DNA of 64,000 nt, taken from positions 22,236-86,235 of the forward strand of contig CBFIEF010000011.1 in NCBI GenBank assembly GCA_965661545.1, read 5' to 3'. Shown here one piece after another: positions 52,078 through 62,000 of this stretch; position 1 is the first letter of the stretch; each line of letters opens with the position of its first letter. The notes beneath the pieces are model-generated. The model saw nothing but the letters and a program-made list of their open reading frames with translations. It was not told where the DNA came from and ran no database searches. Source of the stretch: UBA7985 sp965661545 (GTDB lineage: Bacteria; Pseudomonadota; Alphaproteobacteria; UBA7985). Both the position numbers and the translations under genes were made by a program.

Positions 52078-53433
52078 TTAACTGGATGCGCGAGCCTCCA
52101 AGGCCTGCTCCAACCAGTGGATTGTTATATCCCCGCCCTGAAATGCTTCATGGCGTAGAATAAAATCGTGCAGCTCTAGATTTGTCTTAATCCCGTCGAT
52201 GTGGGTCTCGGCGAGGGCACGAAGGCAGCGTTGGATTGCTGACTTCCGGTCCTTTGCATGCACAATTATTTTGCCGGCCAAGCTGTCGTAGTGAGGGGGC
52301 ATCCGATAGTCTGCGAACAAGTGACTATCGACACGAATGCCCATGCCGCCGGGTGGATGGTAGGCCGTTACCAAACCCGGACTCGGCATAAAGTTGAAAG
52401 GATCTTCGGCGTTAATCCGAAGCTCGAAGGAGTGCCCTTCGAAAACAACATCCTCTTGTTTGATATCAAGCACTTCACCCGAGGCTACCCGGATTTGCTG
52501 CTCGACCAGATCAAGACCCGTGATCATCTCCGTCACGGGGTGCTCAACCTGCAAGCGTGTATTCATTTCGATGAAGTAGAAATCTCCATCTTGGAACAGA
52601 TATTCTACCGTCCCGACAGACCGGTAGCCGAGGAACCGAACCGCTTCTGCGGTGCGGCGGCCAATGTCGGCGCGCAGTTCATCGGTCAGTGCAGGCGATG
52701 GCGCTTCTTCAACGACTTTCTGGTGACGGCGCTGCACAGAGCAATCGCGCTCGCCCAAATGGATCACGTTGCCATGGGCGTCCGCCAGGATTTGCACTTC
52801 GATATGCCGTGGGTTGTCGAGGTACTTTTCGATGTACACAACCGGGTCACCAAAGGCCGCCTTTGCTTCGCGGCTTGCTGTTGAAAGCGCGCTGTCGAGC
52901 TCTTCGTCAGACCGGGCAACCTTCATGCCCCGACCGCCGCCGCCAGAGGCTGCTTTGATCAGAACCGGGTAACCGATTTCCTTGGCCAGTTCGCGGGCTT
53001 CATCAACATCGGAAATCGCACCATCTGAGCCAGGTACAACCGGCAAGCCCGCATCAATCGCTGCTTTCTTCGCCGCAATCTTATCGCCCATCAACCCAAT
53101 GTGGCGCGGCGAAGGTCCAACGAAAATCAGATCATGCGCTTCCACCATTTCGGCGAATTCTTGGTTCTCAGACAGAAAGCCAACACCCGGGTGAATCGCA
53201 TCGGCACCGGTCAACTCTGCCACTGTAAGGATCGCGCGTTTGTCGAGGTAGGAATCCTTCGACGCTGGCGGTCCGATACAAACGGCTTCATCAGCCAGAC
53301 GCGCATGCATGGAATCGGCATCAGCGGTCGAGTGCACCGCCACCGTTGCAATACCCATCTCACGCGCCGCCCGGATCAATCGCAGAGCGATTTCACCTCG
53401 GTTGGCAATGACGATTTTTTTGATTTCCCTCAT
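52078..53433 (-). CDS. accC: acetyl-CoA carboxylase, biotin carboxylase subunit
   Basis: 451 residues, standard length. It carboxylates biotin on AccB with ATP and bicarbonate, the first step of fatty-acid synthesis. N-terminal KIVIANRGEIALRLIRAARE, glycine-rich ATP loop LIKAASGGGGRGMKVARS, GERDCSVQRRHQKVVEEAP, and the catalytic EMNTRLQVEHPVTEMITGLD are intact. It lies 15 nt after accB in the operon aroQ-accB-accC. Confidence 0.97.
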   Translation of the reverse strand: MREIKKIVIANRGEIALRLIRAAREMGIATVAVHSTADADSMHARLADEAVCIGPPASKDSYLDKRAILTVAELTGADAIHPGVGFLSENQEFAEMVEAHDLIFVGPSPRHIGLMGDKIAAKKAAIDAGLPVVPGSDGAISDVDEARELAKEIGYPVLIKAASGGGGRGMKVARSDEELDSALSTASREAKAAFGDPVVYIEKYLDNPRHIEVQILADAHGNVIHLGERDCSVQRRHQKVVEEAPSPALTDELRADIGRRTAEAVRFLGYRSVGTVEYLFQDGDFYFIEMNTRLQVEHPVTEMITGLDLVEQQIRVASGEVLDIKQEDVVFEGHSFELRINAEDPFNFMPSPGLVTAYHPPGGMGIRVDSHLFADYRMPPHYDSLAGKIIVHAKDRKSAIQRCLRALAETHIDGIKTNLELHDFILRHEAFQGGDITIHWLEQALEARASS

Positions 53434-53448
53434 GACCCCAATACCGCC

Positions 53449-53934
53449 CTACGCCAACTCGATCAGCGGTTGACCGAACTCAACGGGCTGGCCATCGGAG
53501 ACCAGAACGCGCCGGACGATGCCGGAAGCAGGACTTGGGAGGTGGTTCATGACTTTCATGGCTTCGATGATCATCAGCGTGTCGCCTTCTTTGATCTCGT
53601 CACCAACGTTTACAAAATCTCCAGCACCGGGCTCGGGCGCGAGGTACACAGTGCCGACCATTGGAGAATCAATGGTCTTTACGTCACTCACGGGCTCTGG
53701 CGCAGGTGCAGGCGCTGCTGGTGCCGCCGCTGGCGCTGCTGCAGCCGCCATTACAGGCGCAGCCGCAATAGGCGCAGCAACCGCTTGAACGGCGCGCGAT
53801 AATCGCAGGCTGCGGTCGCCATCAACGTACTCAATTTCCGACAAGCCAGCGTTGCCCATCGTTTCGGCCAGCTTTTCGAGCAGGTCGGCCGAGACGTCGA
53901 AGGTGCCGTTGGTTTTGTCTGTTTTCTGCGCCAT
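53449..53934 (-). CDS. accB: biotin carboxyl carrier protein of acetyl-CoA carboxylase
   Basis: 161 residues. An N-terminal helical region (1-45), an Ala/Pro-rich flexible linker (about 50-82) and the biotinyl domain with the biotin-accepting Lys127 in IIEAMKVMNHL; the usual Met after the Lys is a Val here, a common variant. The thumb region of bacterial AccB is present (YLAPEPGAGDFVNVGD). aroQ precedes it by about 22 nt. Confidence 0.95.
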   Translation of the reverse strand: MAQKTDKTNGTFDVSADLLEKLAETMGNAGLSEIEYVDGDRSLRLSRAVQAVAAPIAAAPVMAAAAAPAAAPAAPAPAPEPVSDVKTIDSPMVGTVYLAPEPGAGDFVNVGDEIKEGDTLMIIEAMKVMNHLPSPASGIVRRVLVSDGQPVEFGQPLIELA

Positions 53935-53956
53935 TTTTCTTCTTACCCTGATGGTT

Positions 53957-54406
53957 CTAGGCGTGATTGCTTTGGGTCAGCCGGTGGTTCAGCGCTTGGA
54001 GCGCCAGAATGTAGCTTTGCGACCCAAAGCCTGCGATCACGCCTACAGCGGCTTTCGCCAAATAGGACGAATGCCGGAATGTTTCTCGCTGATATACGTT
54101 GGATAGATGCACTTCTACCGCAGGAATGGATACCGCTAATAGGGCGTCAAGAATTGCTATCGACGTGTGCGTGTAGGCCCCGGCGTTTATCGCGATTCCG
54201 TCAAAGACTCCACGAGCCGACTGGATGCAATCAACGAGCTCGCCTTCACCGTTTGCTTGAAAGCACTCGATCTCCATGCCCATGCTCTTGCCCGCCGCGA
54301 TGCACATAGCTTCCACGTCGGCCAAAGTTTCATGTCCGTACAACTCCGGCTGTCGCCAGCCGAGCGTATTCAGATTTGGACCATTAATTACGAGAACGCG
54401 TACCAC
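53957..54406 (-). CDS. aroQ: 3-dehydroquinate dehydratase, type II
   Basis: 149 residues from the GTG at 54406 (VVRVLVINGPNLNTLG), the family's usual start and length. It dehydrates 3-dehydroquinate in the shikimate pathway. Catalytic Tyr in NTLGWRQPELYG, the AINAGAYTHTSIAILDAL segment and EVHLSNVYQRETFRHSSY are present. An in-frame ATG at 54481 would add 25 basic residues (KKKRRK) not found in relatives, so the start is not certain. It heads the aroQ-accB-accC operon, an arrangement common in proteobacteria. Confidence 0.9.
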   Translation of the reverse strand: MVRVLVINGPNLNTLGWRQPELYGHETLADVEAMCIAAGKSMGMEIECFQANGEGELVDCIQSARGVFDGIAINAGAYTHTSIAILDALLAVSIPAVEVHLSNVYQRETFRHSSYLAKAAVGVIAGFGSQSYILALQALNHRLTQSNHA

Positions 54407-54603
54407 GCTGAAGGCCACCCCAAAAAAGATCTTACGACGTTTCTTTTTTACTTTTGCCGGGTGGCTGAAAACGTCAATCATGCCCCCAGTTTTGTGGCAG
54501 CCCGCCTATTGTGTGTGCTTAAAGACAAACGCAAATCTACTGCTGCATTACAATCCTTACACAGAAAGAAGCAGAGCGTCGCTGGGGAACATTTTGAAAA
54601 ACT

Positions 54604-54627
54604 GTGGATAGAGCGCGTACTATCCAC
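54604..54627. repeat. perfect hairpin in the aroQ upstream region
   Basis: GTGGATAG at 54604-54611 and CTATCCAC at 54620-54627 with an eight-base loop. On the leftward strand it is followed by AGTTTTTC. It lies just beyond the terminator of the upstream dsbA-like gene and may be a second terminator or a regulatory hairpin in the aroQ-acc leader. The promoter of that operon was not identified in the 290-nt gap. Confidence 0.4.
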
Positions 54628-54630
54628 GGC

Positions 54631-54679
54631 AAAAAAGAAAGGAAATCCCGGGGCGCATAATAATCCCGAAATTCCCTTT
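54631..54679 (-). terminator. rho-independent terminator of the DsbA-like gene
   Basis: On the leftward transcript, AAAGGGAATTTCGGG pairs with CCCGGGATTTCCTTT; all 15 positions pair in RNA with three G-U wobbles, and the stem is followed by C and six T (54637-54631). The arms are at 54665-54679 and 54638-54652. Confidence 0.8.
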
Positions 54680-54770
54680 TATCACAGATAAAGCTACAAA
54701 TTTATCTTCGGCCAATTAAGGCAAAGATAGGATTTTCATCCTAAAAAAACATAGCAACATCCCATGATTA

Positions 54771-55538
54771 TTAGGATCCTGTCCGCGTAATCTCAATGGT
54801 GGCGCGCAGTTCTTCCACAGGTACGGCCCCAGGCATGAGGTTTATATCCGTCAGTTTATCGGGTGTGGGGCTGCCTGCGACGATGAAGGCAGGTGTTCCG
54901 CTGATGTCCAAAGCCTGCATCGCAGAGTAGTTACGCGAGATGGTATCGGTGACACTGCTACCGCGCATTACTGCCCGCAGCGCGTCTAGGTTCAAACCCA
55001 TCTCTTTGGCGATGCGGAGCACGCTGTCCCCCGACGCGCGACCGCTGGAGATCATCGCATCGAAATGGACTTTACTATAGTCGCCACCCATCATGTTAAC
55101 CGCCAGCGAAGCCTGGGCCGCGCCAAGGGATTCTTCGCTGAGAATAGGCGTCTCAATCATAACGACACGCACGTTCTCATCATCGGCGAGCAACTCACGC
55201 AGAGGCTCTGCCATTCGACGGCAGTAACCGCAGTTGTAGTCAAAGAACTCGATGACAGTGACTTTAGCATCAGGGTTTCCAAGAATAGGCGTATTGGGGT
55301 CAGTCAGCACAGAAGCCAAAGCCGCATTCGCGCGTCGCTGTTCAAGCAGATCCAACGCTTCTTGAATGATCTCCGGATACTCCAAAATCGCGGCAAGCGC
55401 CTCTGCTCGGATCCGATCGCGCTCTGCATCCGTAAAAAGCTGCTCGTTTGCTGCAGGGGTTGCGTCTTGCGCCAAGGCCGCGTTTGCCGTGGCAACCAAC
55501 GCGAAGAACCCCAAAGCAACAGAAATAAGTCGGATCAT
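54771..55538 (-). CDS. DsbA-family thiol:disulfide oxidoreductase
   Basis: 255 residues. Signal peptide ISVALGFFALVATANAALAQ. An N-terminal helical segment (about 35-80) precedes the thioredoxin fold with the active site Cys103-Gly-Tyr-Cys106 in IEFFDYNCGYCRRMAEPLRE and the cis-Pro loop ISGTPAFIVAG. The helical extension resembles ScsC/BcfH/Com1-like DsbA relatives, which often oligomerise and isomerise disulfides. It probably folds periplasmic proteins. The ATG at 55538 has GGAG nine nt upstream. Divergent from the aminotransferase gene. Confidence 0.88.
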   Translation of the reverse strand: MIRLISVALGFFALVATANAALAQDATPAANEQLFTDAERDRIRAEALAAILEYPEIIQEALDLLEQRRANAALASVLTDPNTPILGNPDAKVTVIEFFDYNCGYCRRMAEPLRELLADDENVRVVMIETPILSEESLGAAQASLAVNMMGGDYSKVHFDAMISSGRASGDSVLRIAKEMGLNLDALRAVMRGSSVTDTISRNYSAMQALDISGTPAFIVAGSPTPDKLTDINLMPGAVPVEELRATIEITRTGS

Positions 55539-55686
55539 GAGCATCCACTCCAATTGTATTATGCGAATTTATAGCATTTGTTTCTTGCAGACTGCGAGTA
55601 TGCCCCGTGGCGTTTTTCTAAAAGTCCAACTACCAATGGCCGCAACCGCGTTTATATGAAGAATATAGCAAAGAGAGTGCCGGGCG

Positions 55687-56844
55687 ATGGGGATTAAAGT
55701 AGCAAATCGAAGCACAGTTGATGCCTTTCGCGTGATGGACGTCATGCGAGCAGCTCAAGATGCCGAGCAAGCGGGGCGCGCTGTTTATCATTTGGAGGTT
55801 GGACAACCGGGAACCCCCGCTCCAACGGCCGCACGCGATGCGGTCAAGCAGGCTTTGGACGCTCAGACGATGGGCTACACCATGGCGCTCGGCACGGATG
55901 AGCTGCGCCAAGGGATCAGCGACTTGTACCAACGATGGTATGATGTCGACCTGCCTGCCTCGCGGATCGCGGTCACACAAGGTGCCAGCGGAGCCTTTGC
56001 TCTGGCCTTCCTCACTGCCTTTGACGCCGGTGACTCCGTGGCGTTAGCGACGCCGGGTTATCCTTGCTATCGCAACATTCTCAACGCGCTTGGTCTGAAT
56101 GCCGTTGAGATTATGACCGGCCCTGAAACGCAGTACCAGCCCACCGTCGACGCCCTGAACGCCCTGCCCGGTCCCATCGACGGCCTGATCATCGCCTCGC
56201 CCTCAAACCCAACAGGCTCCATGCTTTCGCCCGAAGACTTCACGGCGATCAGCGACTGGTGCCAGCAGAAGGGCGTACGACTGATTTCTGATGAGATCTA
56301 CCACGGCCTGACCTATGGCACGCCGGAGACGACAGCCGTTGCCGTTAACCCGGATGCCATCGTCATCAACTCATTCTCCAAATACTTCTCTATGACCGGA
56401 TGGCGCGTTGGCTGGCTTGCTATGCCAGAGAATATGATGCGGTCGCTGGAGCGCCTGCAAGGGAACATGACGATCTGCACACCGGCCATCAGCCAAATCG
56501 CAGCTCTCGGCGCACTGGATGCGACAGACGAACTCGATGCCTTACGAGAGGGATACCGACGTAACCGAACGATTCTGCAACAAGCTTTGATCGACGGCGG
56601 GATAACCGAAATATCCTCGCCGGACGGCGCATTCTATTTTTACGCCAACGTCAGCCACCTGACCGACGATGCCGTGGCCTTGTGCGCACGTATCCTCGAC
56701 GAAACCGGCATCGCAATCACACCGGGTGCCGATTTTGACACACAACGGGGCCAAAATTTCATTCGATTGAGTTACTGCACCGATGAGCAGTCCGTTCAGA
56801 CCGCCGCCCGGTTGCTAACGCGGTGGCTCCGCGATCAGCATTAA
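55687..56844 (+). CDS. class I/II aminotransferase
   Basis: 385 residues, fold type I PLP enzyme. Lys232 in VINSFSKYFSMTGWRVGWLA binds the cofactor; SPSNPTGSMLSPEDF, SDEIYHGLTYG and FIRLSYCTDEQ are the other family motifs. It resembles the aspartate/aromatic aminotransferase subgroup (AspC-like), and the amino acid substrate cannot be told from sequence alone. It stands alone; its last 30 bp overlap the converging TetR-type gene. Confidence 0.88.
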   Translation: MGIKVANRSTVDAFRVMDVMRAAQDAEQAGRAVYHLEVGQPGTPAPTAARDAVKQALDAQTMGYTMALGTDELRQGISDLYQRWYDVDLPASRIAVTQGASGAFALAFLTAFDAGDSVALATPGYPCYRNILNALGLNAVEIMTGPETQYQPTVDALNALPGPIDGLIIASPSNPTGSMLSPEDFTAISDWCQQKGVRLISDEIYHGLTYGTPETTAVAVNPDAIVINSFSKYFSMTGWRVGWLAMPENMMRSLERLQGNMTICTPAISQIAALGALDATDELDALREGYRRNRTILQQALIDGGITEISSPDGAFYFYANVSHLTDDAVALCARILDETGIAITPGADFDTQRGQNFIRLSYCTDEQSVQTAARLLTRWLRDQH

Positions 56845-57444
56845 CTGGTCGAGAACCGCATCAGGATCGGGGTTGAGAAGACCTTCTTCCCCCATTCTCA
56901 ACAAGTCAGCTTCTACCGCCAACACGGCAAATCCATGGACGGCGGACCACGCTAAGGAAATTTGCGCCAAGTTCTCTTTCTGCCAACCTTGGTTGGTTGC
57001 CGCCCAGTGCGCGGCGAGTGACTTGGTCAAAATCTCAAAGACCTGCCGCCCGCGCTCCAGCAAATGCTGGTTTTCATTATCCAGTAATTCAGAGCGGAAC
57101 ATGACCTTAAACTGTGCTCGATGCGCGAGGGCAAAGGCGACATAGCCCTTACCAACGGCCTTGAGTTTGCCCTTGGTATCCTCTGGATCCACCTTGTCGT
57201 ACTCAACAGCAATCGACCCGAGCAGCTTTTCAAAGCCATCGGTGGCGTACTCTGTCAGCATCCCGCGCTTATCGCCAAAATGATGGGCGGGCGCACCGTG
57301 GGACACGCCAGCCCGCCGCGCACATTCGCGCAAGCTTAAACCTTCGACACCGAGCTCCTGCACAATCTCATCCACCGCAGCCAAAAGTGCCCGGCGCAAG
57401 TCTCCGTGATGGTAACGATTGGGGGCTTTCTGCTCTACGGCCAT
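56815..57444 (-). CDS. TetR/AcrR-family transcriptional regulator
   Basis: 209 residues. The N-terminal helix-turn-helix runs RRALLAAVDEIVQELGVEGL, SLRECARRAGVSHGAPAHHF and GDKRGMLTEYATDGFEKLL. The C-terminal ligand domain is of the WHG type (VHGFAVLAVEADLL). The target is unknown; neighbours are an aminotransferase gene (converging) and the DUF455 gene 103 nt upstream. I chose the ATG at 57444 (MAVEQKAPNRYHHGD); a GTG at 57492 would add 16 residues. Confidence 0.88.
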   Translation of the reverse strand: MAVEQKAPNRYHHGDLRRALLAAVDEIVQELGVEGLSLRECARRAGVSHGAPAHHFGDKRGMLTEYATDGFEKLLGSIAVEYDKVDPEDTKGKLKAVGKGYVAFALAHRAQFKVMFRSELLDNENQHLLERGRQVFEILTKSLAAHWAATNQGWQKENLAQISLAWSAVHGFAVLAVEADLLRMGEEGLLNPDPDAVLDQLMLIAEPPR

Positions 57445-57547
57445 CGTGGTTCTGACTCTCAATTCCGCATCGATTGCTGCGGCCAATGGCACCGCAAATT
57501 GTGGATTACATAAATCCTGACACTGTCAACCTGTCAAGGCATGTCCA

Positions 57548-58375
57548 CTAAAGGTCGATGCCTTCATACCAATCGGCCAAGGGCTCATAGTAGTCTGGCC
57601 CCATCCCGGCTTCGGAGCGCGCCGGCTTGTTGAAGGGGCGCTTCACTTGTCCTTGAAAGTGCTGTCGGACCAGATCATGCCACGTGGTTTCATGGTCCAA
57701 ACCACGCACGTCGGCGACATGTTCAAACCAGCGCCGACCAACAGCAACGTGACCGATTTCGTCTTCGTAGATGATGTTCAGCGCGCTGACGGTTTCGAGA
57801 TCACCCACCTTGGTGAATTTCTCGATCATCATTGGGGTAACGTCCAGGCCACGCGCTTCGAGCACCATTGGCACGACTGCCAAACGTGCGAGGATATCGC
57901 CCTTTGTTGCAATGGCGCTCTCCCACAAACCATTGTGGGCGGGAAGATCTCCATACGCGCCATCGAGCGCTTGCAAACGGTCATTGAGCAGCAAGAAGTG
58001 CTTCGCTTCATCATCCGCTACGCCGATCCACTCGCGGTAGAACGCGTCCGGCATGTCGATATCCCAATAGCGCGCCGCCACGTCCAGCGCGAGGTTGATC
58101 GCATTGAGTTCGATGTGAGCGATGGCATGCAACAGCGCACGCCGAGCTTCCGGTGACCCGGTGATTTTCCGCTTGGGCACGTCATTGGGCGAAACCAGCA
58201 AAGGCCGATCGGTTCGTCCCGGGCGGTCCGTCAGACACGGATCTTCTCGCTTATCCAGCGCAATAACGGGCGCATCCAAAGCGCGCCACGCCGCAATCCA
58301 TTGCCGGGTTTCTTGACACTTCTCAATCGGGTCGGCAATCGCAAGGGACTGCGCCGCAGCTTCAAACAGGTTCAT
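57548..58375 (-). CDS. DUF455 ferritin-like protein
   Basis: 275 residues. The four-helix diiron pattern is clear: HAIAHIELNAINLALDVAAR, ADDEAKHFLLLNDRL, VPMVLEARGLDVTPMMIEKF and IIYEDEIGHVAVGRRWFEHV, supplying Glu and His ligands. DUF455 proteins are ferritin-like and are also related to the MiaE fold; the substrate is unknown. The gene starts 9 nt after bcp, so both are expressed together, in line with an oxidative or iron-related role that is not proven. Confidence 0.85.
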   Translation of the reverse strand: MNLFEAAAQSLAIADPIEKCQETRQWIAAWRALDAPVIALDKREDPCLTDRPGRTDRPLLVSPNDVPKRKITGSPEARRALLHAIAHIELNAINLALDVAARYWDIDMPDAFYREWIGVADDEAKHFLLLNDRLQALDGAYGDLPAHNGLWESAIATKGDILARLAVVPMVLEARGLDVTPMMIEKFTKVGDLETVSALNIIYEDEIGHVAVGRRWFEHVADVRGLDHETTWHDLVRQHFQGQVKRPFNKPARSEAGMGPDYYEPLADWYEGIDL

Positions 58376-58384
58376 GTGGGCGGT

Positions 58385-58852
58385 TTAGCTCAGTTCCTGC
58401 GCGGCTGATAGCACCGTATCGACATGACCGGGCACTTTGACCTTGCGCCAAGCTGTCGCAATTTTTCCATCGCGATCAATCAGGAAAGTAGAGCGCACGA
58501 TGCCCATGTACTTCTTGCCGTACATGGATTTTTCCTGCCACACGCCATAATCCTCGCACGTGCTTTGCTCGAAGTCAGACGCAAGTGCGTACGCCAGTTC
58601 TTCTTTCTCGACGAACTTATCGAGCTTCTTCACTTCATCCTTCGACATCCCAATGATCACCGTATCGGCGTCCCCAAAGTCGCCCATCGCATCCCGGAAC
58701 CCACACGCTTCCTTCGTGCAGCCGGAGGTCATAGCCTTGGAATAGAAGAAAAGGACAACTTTTTTACCGCGCAAATCGCTCAGCTTTACGCTGTTGCCAC
58801 CGTTGGTCGGCAGGTCAAAATCAGGGGCTGCATCGCCAGCTTCTAAACTCAT
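58385..58852 (-). CDS. bcp: peroxiredoxin, BCP/PrxQ type
   Basis: 155 residues. Peroxidatic Cys45 and resolving Cys50 in KAMTSGCTKEACGFRD, close to the PrxQ consensus, though the Asp usually two before the Thr is Met and the Pro is Ser here. Thioredoxin-like strands KVVLFFYSKA and STFLIDRDGKIATAWRKVKV follow. It reduces hydrogen peroxide and organic peroxides. It precedes the DUF455 gene in a leftward unit. Confidence 0.94.
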   Translation of the reverse strand: MSLEAGDAAPDFDLPTNGGNSVKLSDLRGKKVVLFFYSKAMTSGCTKEACGFRDAMGDFGDADTVIIGMSKDEVKKLDKFVEKEELAYALASDFEQSTCEDYGVWQEKSMYGKKYMGIVRSTFLIDRDGKIATAWRKVKVPGHVDTVLSAAQELS

Positions 58853-59024
58853 GGAACGCCTCGAATTCTCGGGTTAAATCAAACACAACGCACAGGACGT
58901 GGTTCAGCAGCTTTCTCAGGTCAACCAGCACGCTCGAAAATCCTACCTACAAAATGTGTTTTTGCGCCCTTAGCCCGCGAATCCGCACTACTATTTTGAA
59001 GTGGAATCAGGTACTTATTATGCA

Positions 59025-62000
59025 ATGAACTGGCTTGTGCGATTGCTGACGTTTGTCCTGTTCCTGGTTGTGGCTGGGACAGTGGGCTTGGTGTTCGTGC
59101 TCGAACGTGCGTCGCGCTATCCCGTTGAAGCGGATTTCCTGACCCCCTGGCTTGAGCGAAACGCCTCTGAACAGATTCAAGGCGGCGTCGTCAGCATCCA
59201 AAAAACCCGCATCGCTCTTGAACCTGGTGAAGGGGGTGCGCGCCTTTTACTGACTGGTGTCAATGCCAGCGGCGGCTCGGTTTCTGCGCCCTTAGACGTG
59301 GGTGAGATGATGGTGGCAGTGTCCCTGCCAGACTTGCTGGTTGGAAACCTGCGTCTAACGAGGATTACCATCCGCGACTTGAGCTTTGGCGCGCGGCGGA
59401 AGAGCGATGGGCAGTTTGATTTCTCCGTCGTGCCCGGCTCAAATCTTACGGATATCTCGGGTCTCAATCCAGTGCCGGGCTTGGGCAGTGTCGCAGAAGC
59501 ATCCGAGAACAGAACCCCCGCCCCCTCTGCAGCCCCAAGGCTGGCCCCTTTAGACCAGCTTCGCGGCATGCTGTTGGAACGAAATGGGCTGCTTAGCCGG
59601 TTTGAAGAGCTGAAGCTGACCGGTGGCTCGCTGGTCTTTGACGACGTCCCTAACGACGAACGCGTGGTGGTTCACGACGCGACGATGACTTTTGCGTCTG
59701 ATGATAATCAAGCCCGCTTGAACGTGGACGGATTGTTCGAAATTGGTCAGAGTTTGGCCGACGGAAGCGTCGTCCTGACGACACCGCTGGAGGCAAGGGG
59801 CCTCGAGCTCACAACATCCATGAGCGATATCGCGCCGTCAGACCTTGCAGCCTACCTACCGCCTGAGCTGTATCTGCAGGAGCGAACCGACCCCGTTGAT
59901 TTCCAAGTCTCAGCCAGCATGAGCGATGAAGCTGTCATCGATCGCTTCAGCTTACAGCAATACGAGGTTGGAGCCCTGCGAGGCAGCAAACCGACCTTTG
60001 CGCCCTTGCAACCGACTGCGACTGCGACCGGCAGAAAACGTGATGGAGGCGCAGGAGGCTGGTCACTGGCGTTGCAAACACCATCCACCACCTTTGACGC
60101 TGAACCCGCATTGCGGGAGATCCTGCGCAATGTCATGGATTTTGATGGTGAGGTCTCGGGCGCAGTTGAGCTGGATGTTGCCGAGGACGGCGAGCTGCTC
60201 AAGGCCCGTTTCAATGCGAGGATAGATGCTGGGCGGGCGTCTATCCCCTCTCTGTATCTTCAGCCCATTATGCTCAATGGTGGTCGGCTTATTGGTGCAT
60301 ATAGCCCCGAGGGACTGGCCTTTGAGACCTTCGAGATCTCGCCTGTCATCAATGGGCGCTCCTTCGCTGCTGCCAAACTTGATCTCGACATTGCCATGCT
60401 ACCGGCTGGGGTGCAGCGTATTCGTCTAAGGGCCGAAAACACGTGGCAGTTGTCTAAGGAAGAAGCTCTGGCTCTCTGGCCTAATGCCCTTGACGATCCA
60501 GGGCGTCGCTGGTTTCGCGAGAATATTGCTAACGCACGCACCACAGGTCAGAATCTTACTCTTGATGTCGAGATTGGCGGCGCGCAGAATATCCTGCATG
60601 ACCTGCGGGCCGAGCTGGGTTTCTATGGCGGGGCGCTCAAGCTATCTGATGGTCTGGGCTATGCCAGTGGTGCCGCGGGCCAGATGGAAATTGATAACGG
60701 CCTCTACAGTGTTGCCCTCGACCAGGCGAGGGTGGGACCAATCAGCACCGGTCAAAGCACCATCAAAGTTGATCTGCGCAACAGTGGTGACCCGCGTGTC
60801 ACTGTCCGTAGCAGCACCTTCAATGGACCCATTCGTGAAAGCCTGAGCTTTCTCAGTCAAGCAGGCGTCGGGCTGGAGGATCTAGCGACACAGTTGCCAA
60901 TTCAAAAGACGTCAGGCCTGATGCAAGGTAAGGGCGATATATTCCTGTCCCTTGCGCAGCCTGCTTTATCCAGACCAGATTTTGATATCCAGCTCAACCT
61001 GCAGGACTTGGGCATCCGCGACTTTCTCGGCGGCTTGCCGATCAGCGCTGAAGCCCTACCGGTGCGGGTTACGCCAGACCGCATCGCCGGCAGTGGCGCA
61101 GTATTCTTAGGCCAAATGAGCTCTGATGCTGTGCTCGATTTGCGGATGGACAATAACACGCTTCAAAACTTGAGCCTTTCCGCCGCCTTCAGCGGCGACA
61201 TAAGCCATACCGGCACGCTGCTTGGTTCTATGCCCGATTACGTAAAGGGTGAGATTAGTGGCGATATGAGCTTTAATCAGGACCTCAATGGACGCCAATC
61301 CATGGTCATTGAGGCCAATTTGGGCCGGTCTATCATCGACCTGTCGCCCCTGCCCTATTATAAGCCCATCGGCCAGCCAACCATGGCCGAAGCTCGGCTC
61401 AGCTTCAGCCAAAACCGACTGTTGCGTATCGATTCATTCAAAGTGGATGGTCCAGCTTTGCACCTCATGGGACGGGTAGAGATGACGGCAAATGGTGAAC
61501 ACCTGAGCCGCGCTGAACTGCGCAACCTGATCATCGGTGACAGCAATCTGGGAACGCTAACGCTGAAGAACGAACCCCAGTACATGCAGATCGTGATCAA
61601 CGACGGACGGCTCGACGGACGACCCATCATCGAATCCATCCTAGAAAATCAGGGCAAACGTAACGCGAGCATCGTTACCGGCGATACACCAGCTTCAGCG
61701 GCCTCGATCACGCAGAAGCCTTGGATCATCAATGTTGCCGGCATTCGCCGCTTTGTCGTACCGGGCGGCAAGTCATTCACCGACATTAATCTTTCCGCGA
61801 CCATCGACGATGGCGCGGTAATCCAATTTGTGCTGGACGCACAGTCCCCGGCCAACGTCCGCGGTCGGCCCGCGGAGCTGGGTAATTTTCGCGCCTCCCT
61901 GACGCCCCAAGCAAACGGCTTCTATCGCCTAACATTTGACTCTGATGATGCCGGATCACTGTTCTCTACCTTAAACCTCACCGACGAAATTCGGGGTGGT

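Noticed and set aside
54482..54770. Open frames in the dsbA-aroQ gap, including one reaching 54691
   Set aside because: They overlap hairpins and terminators, have no ribosome-binding site and no protein-like pattern.
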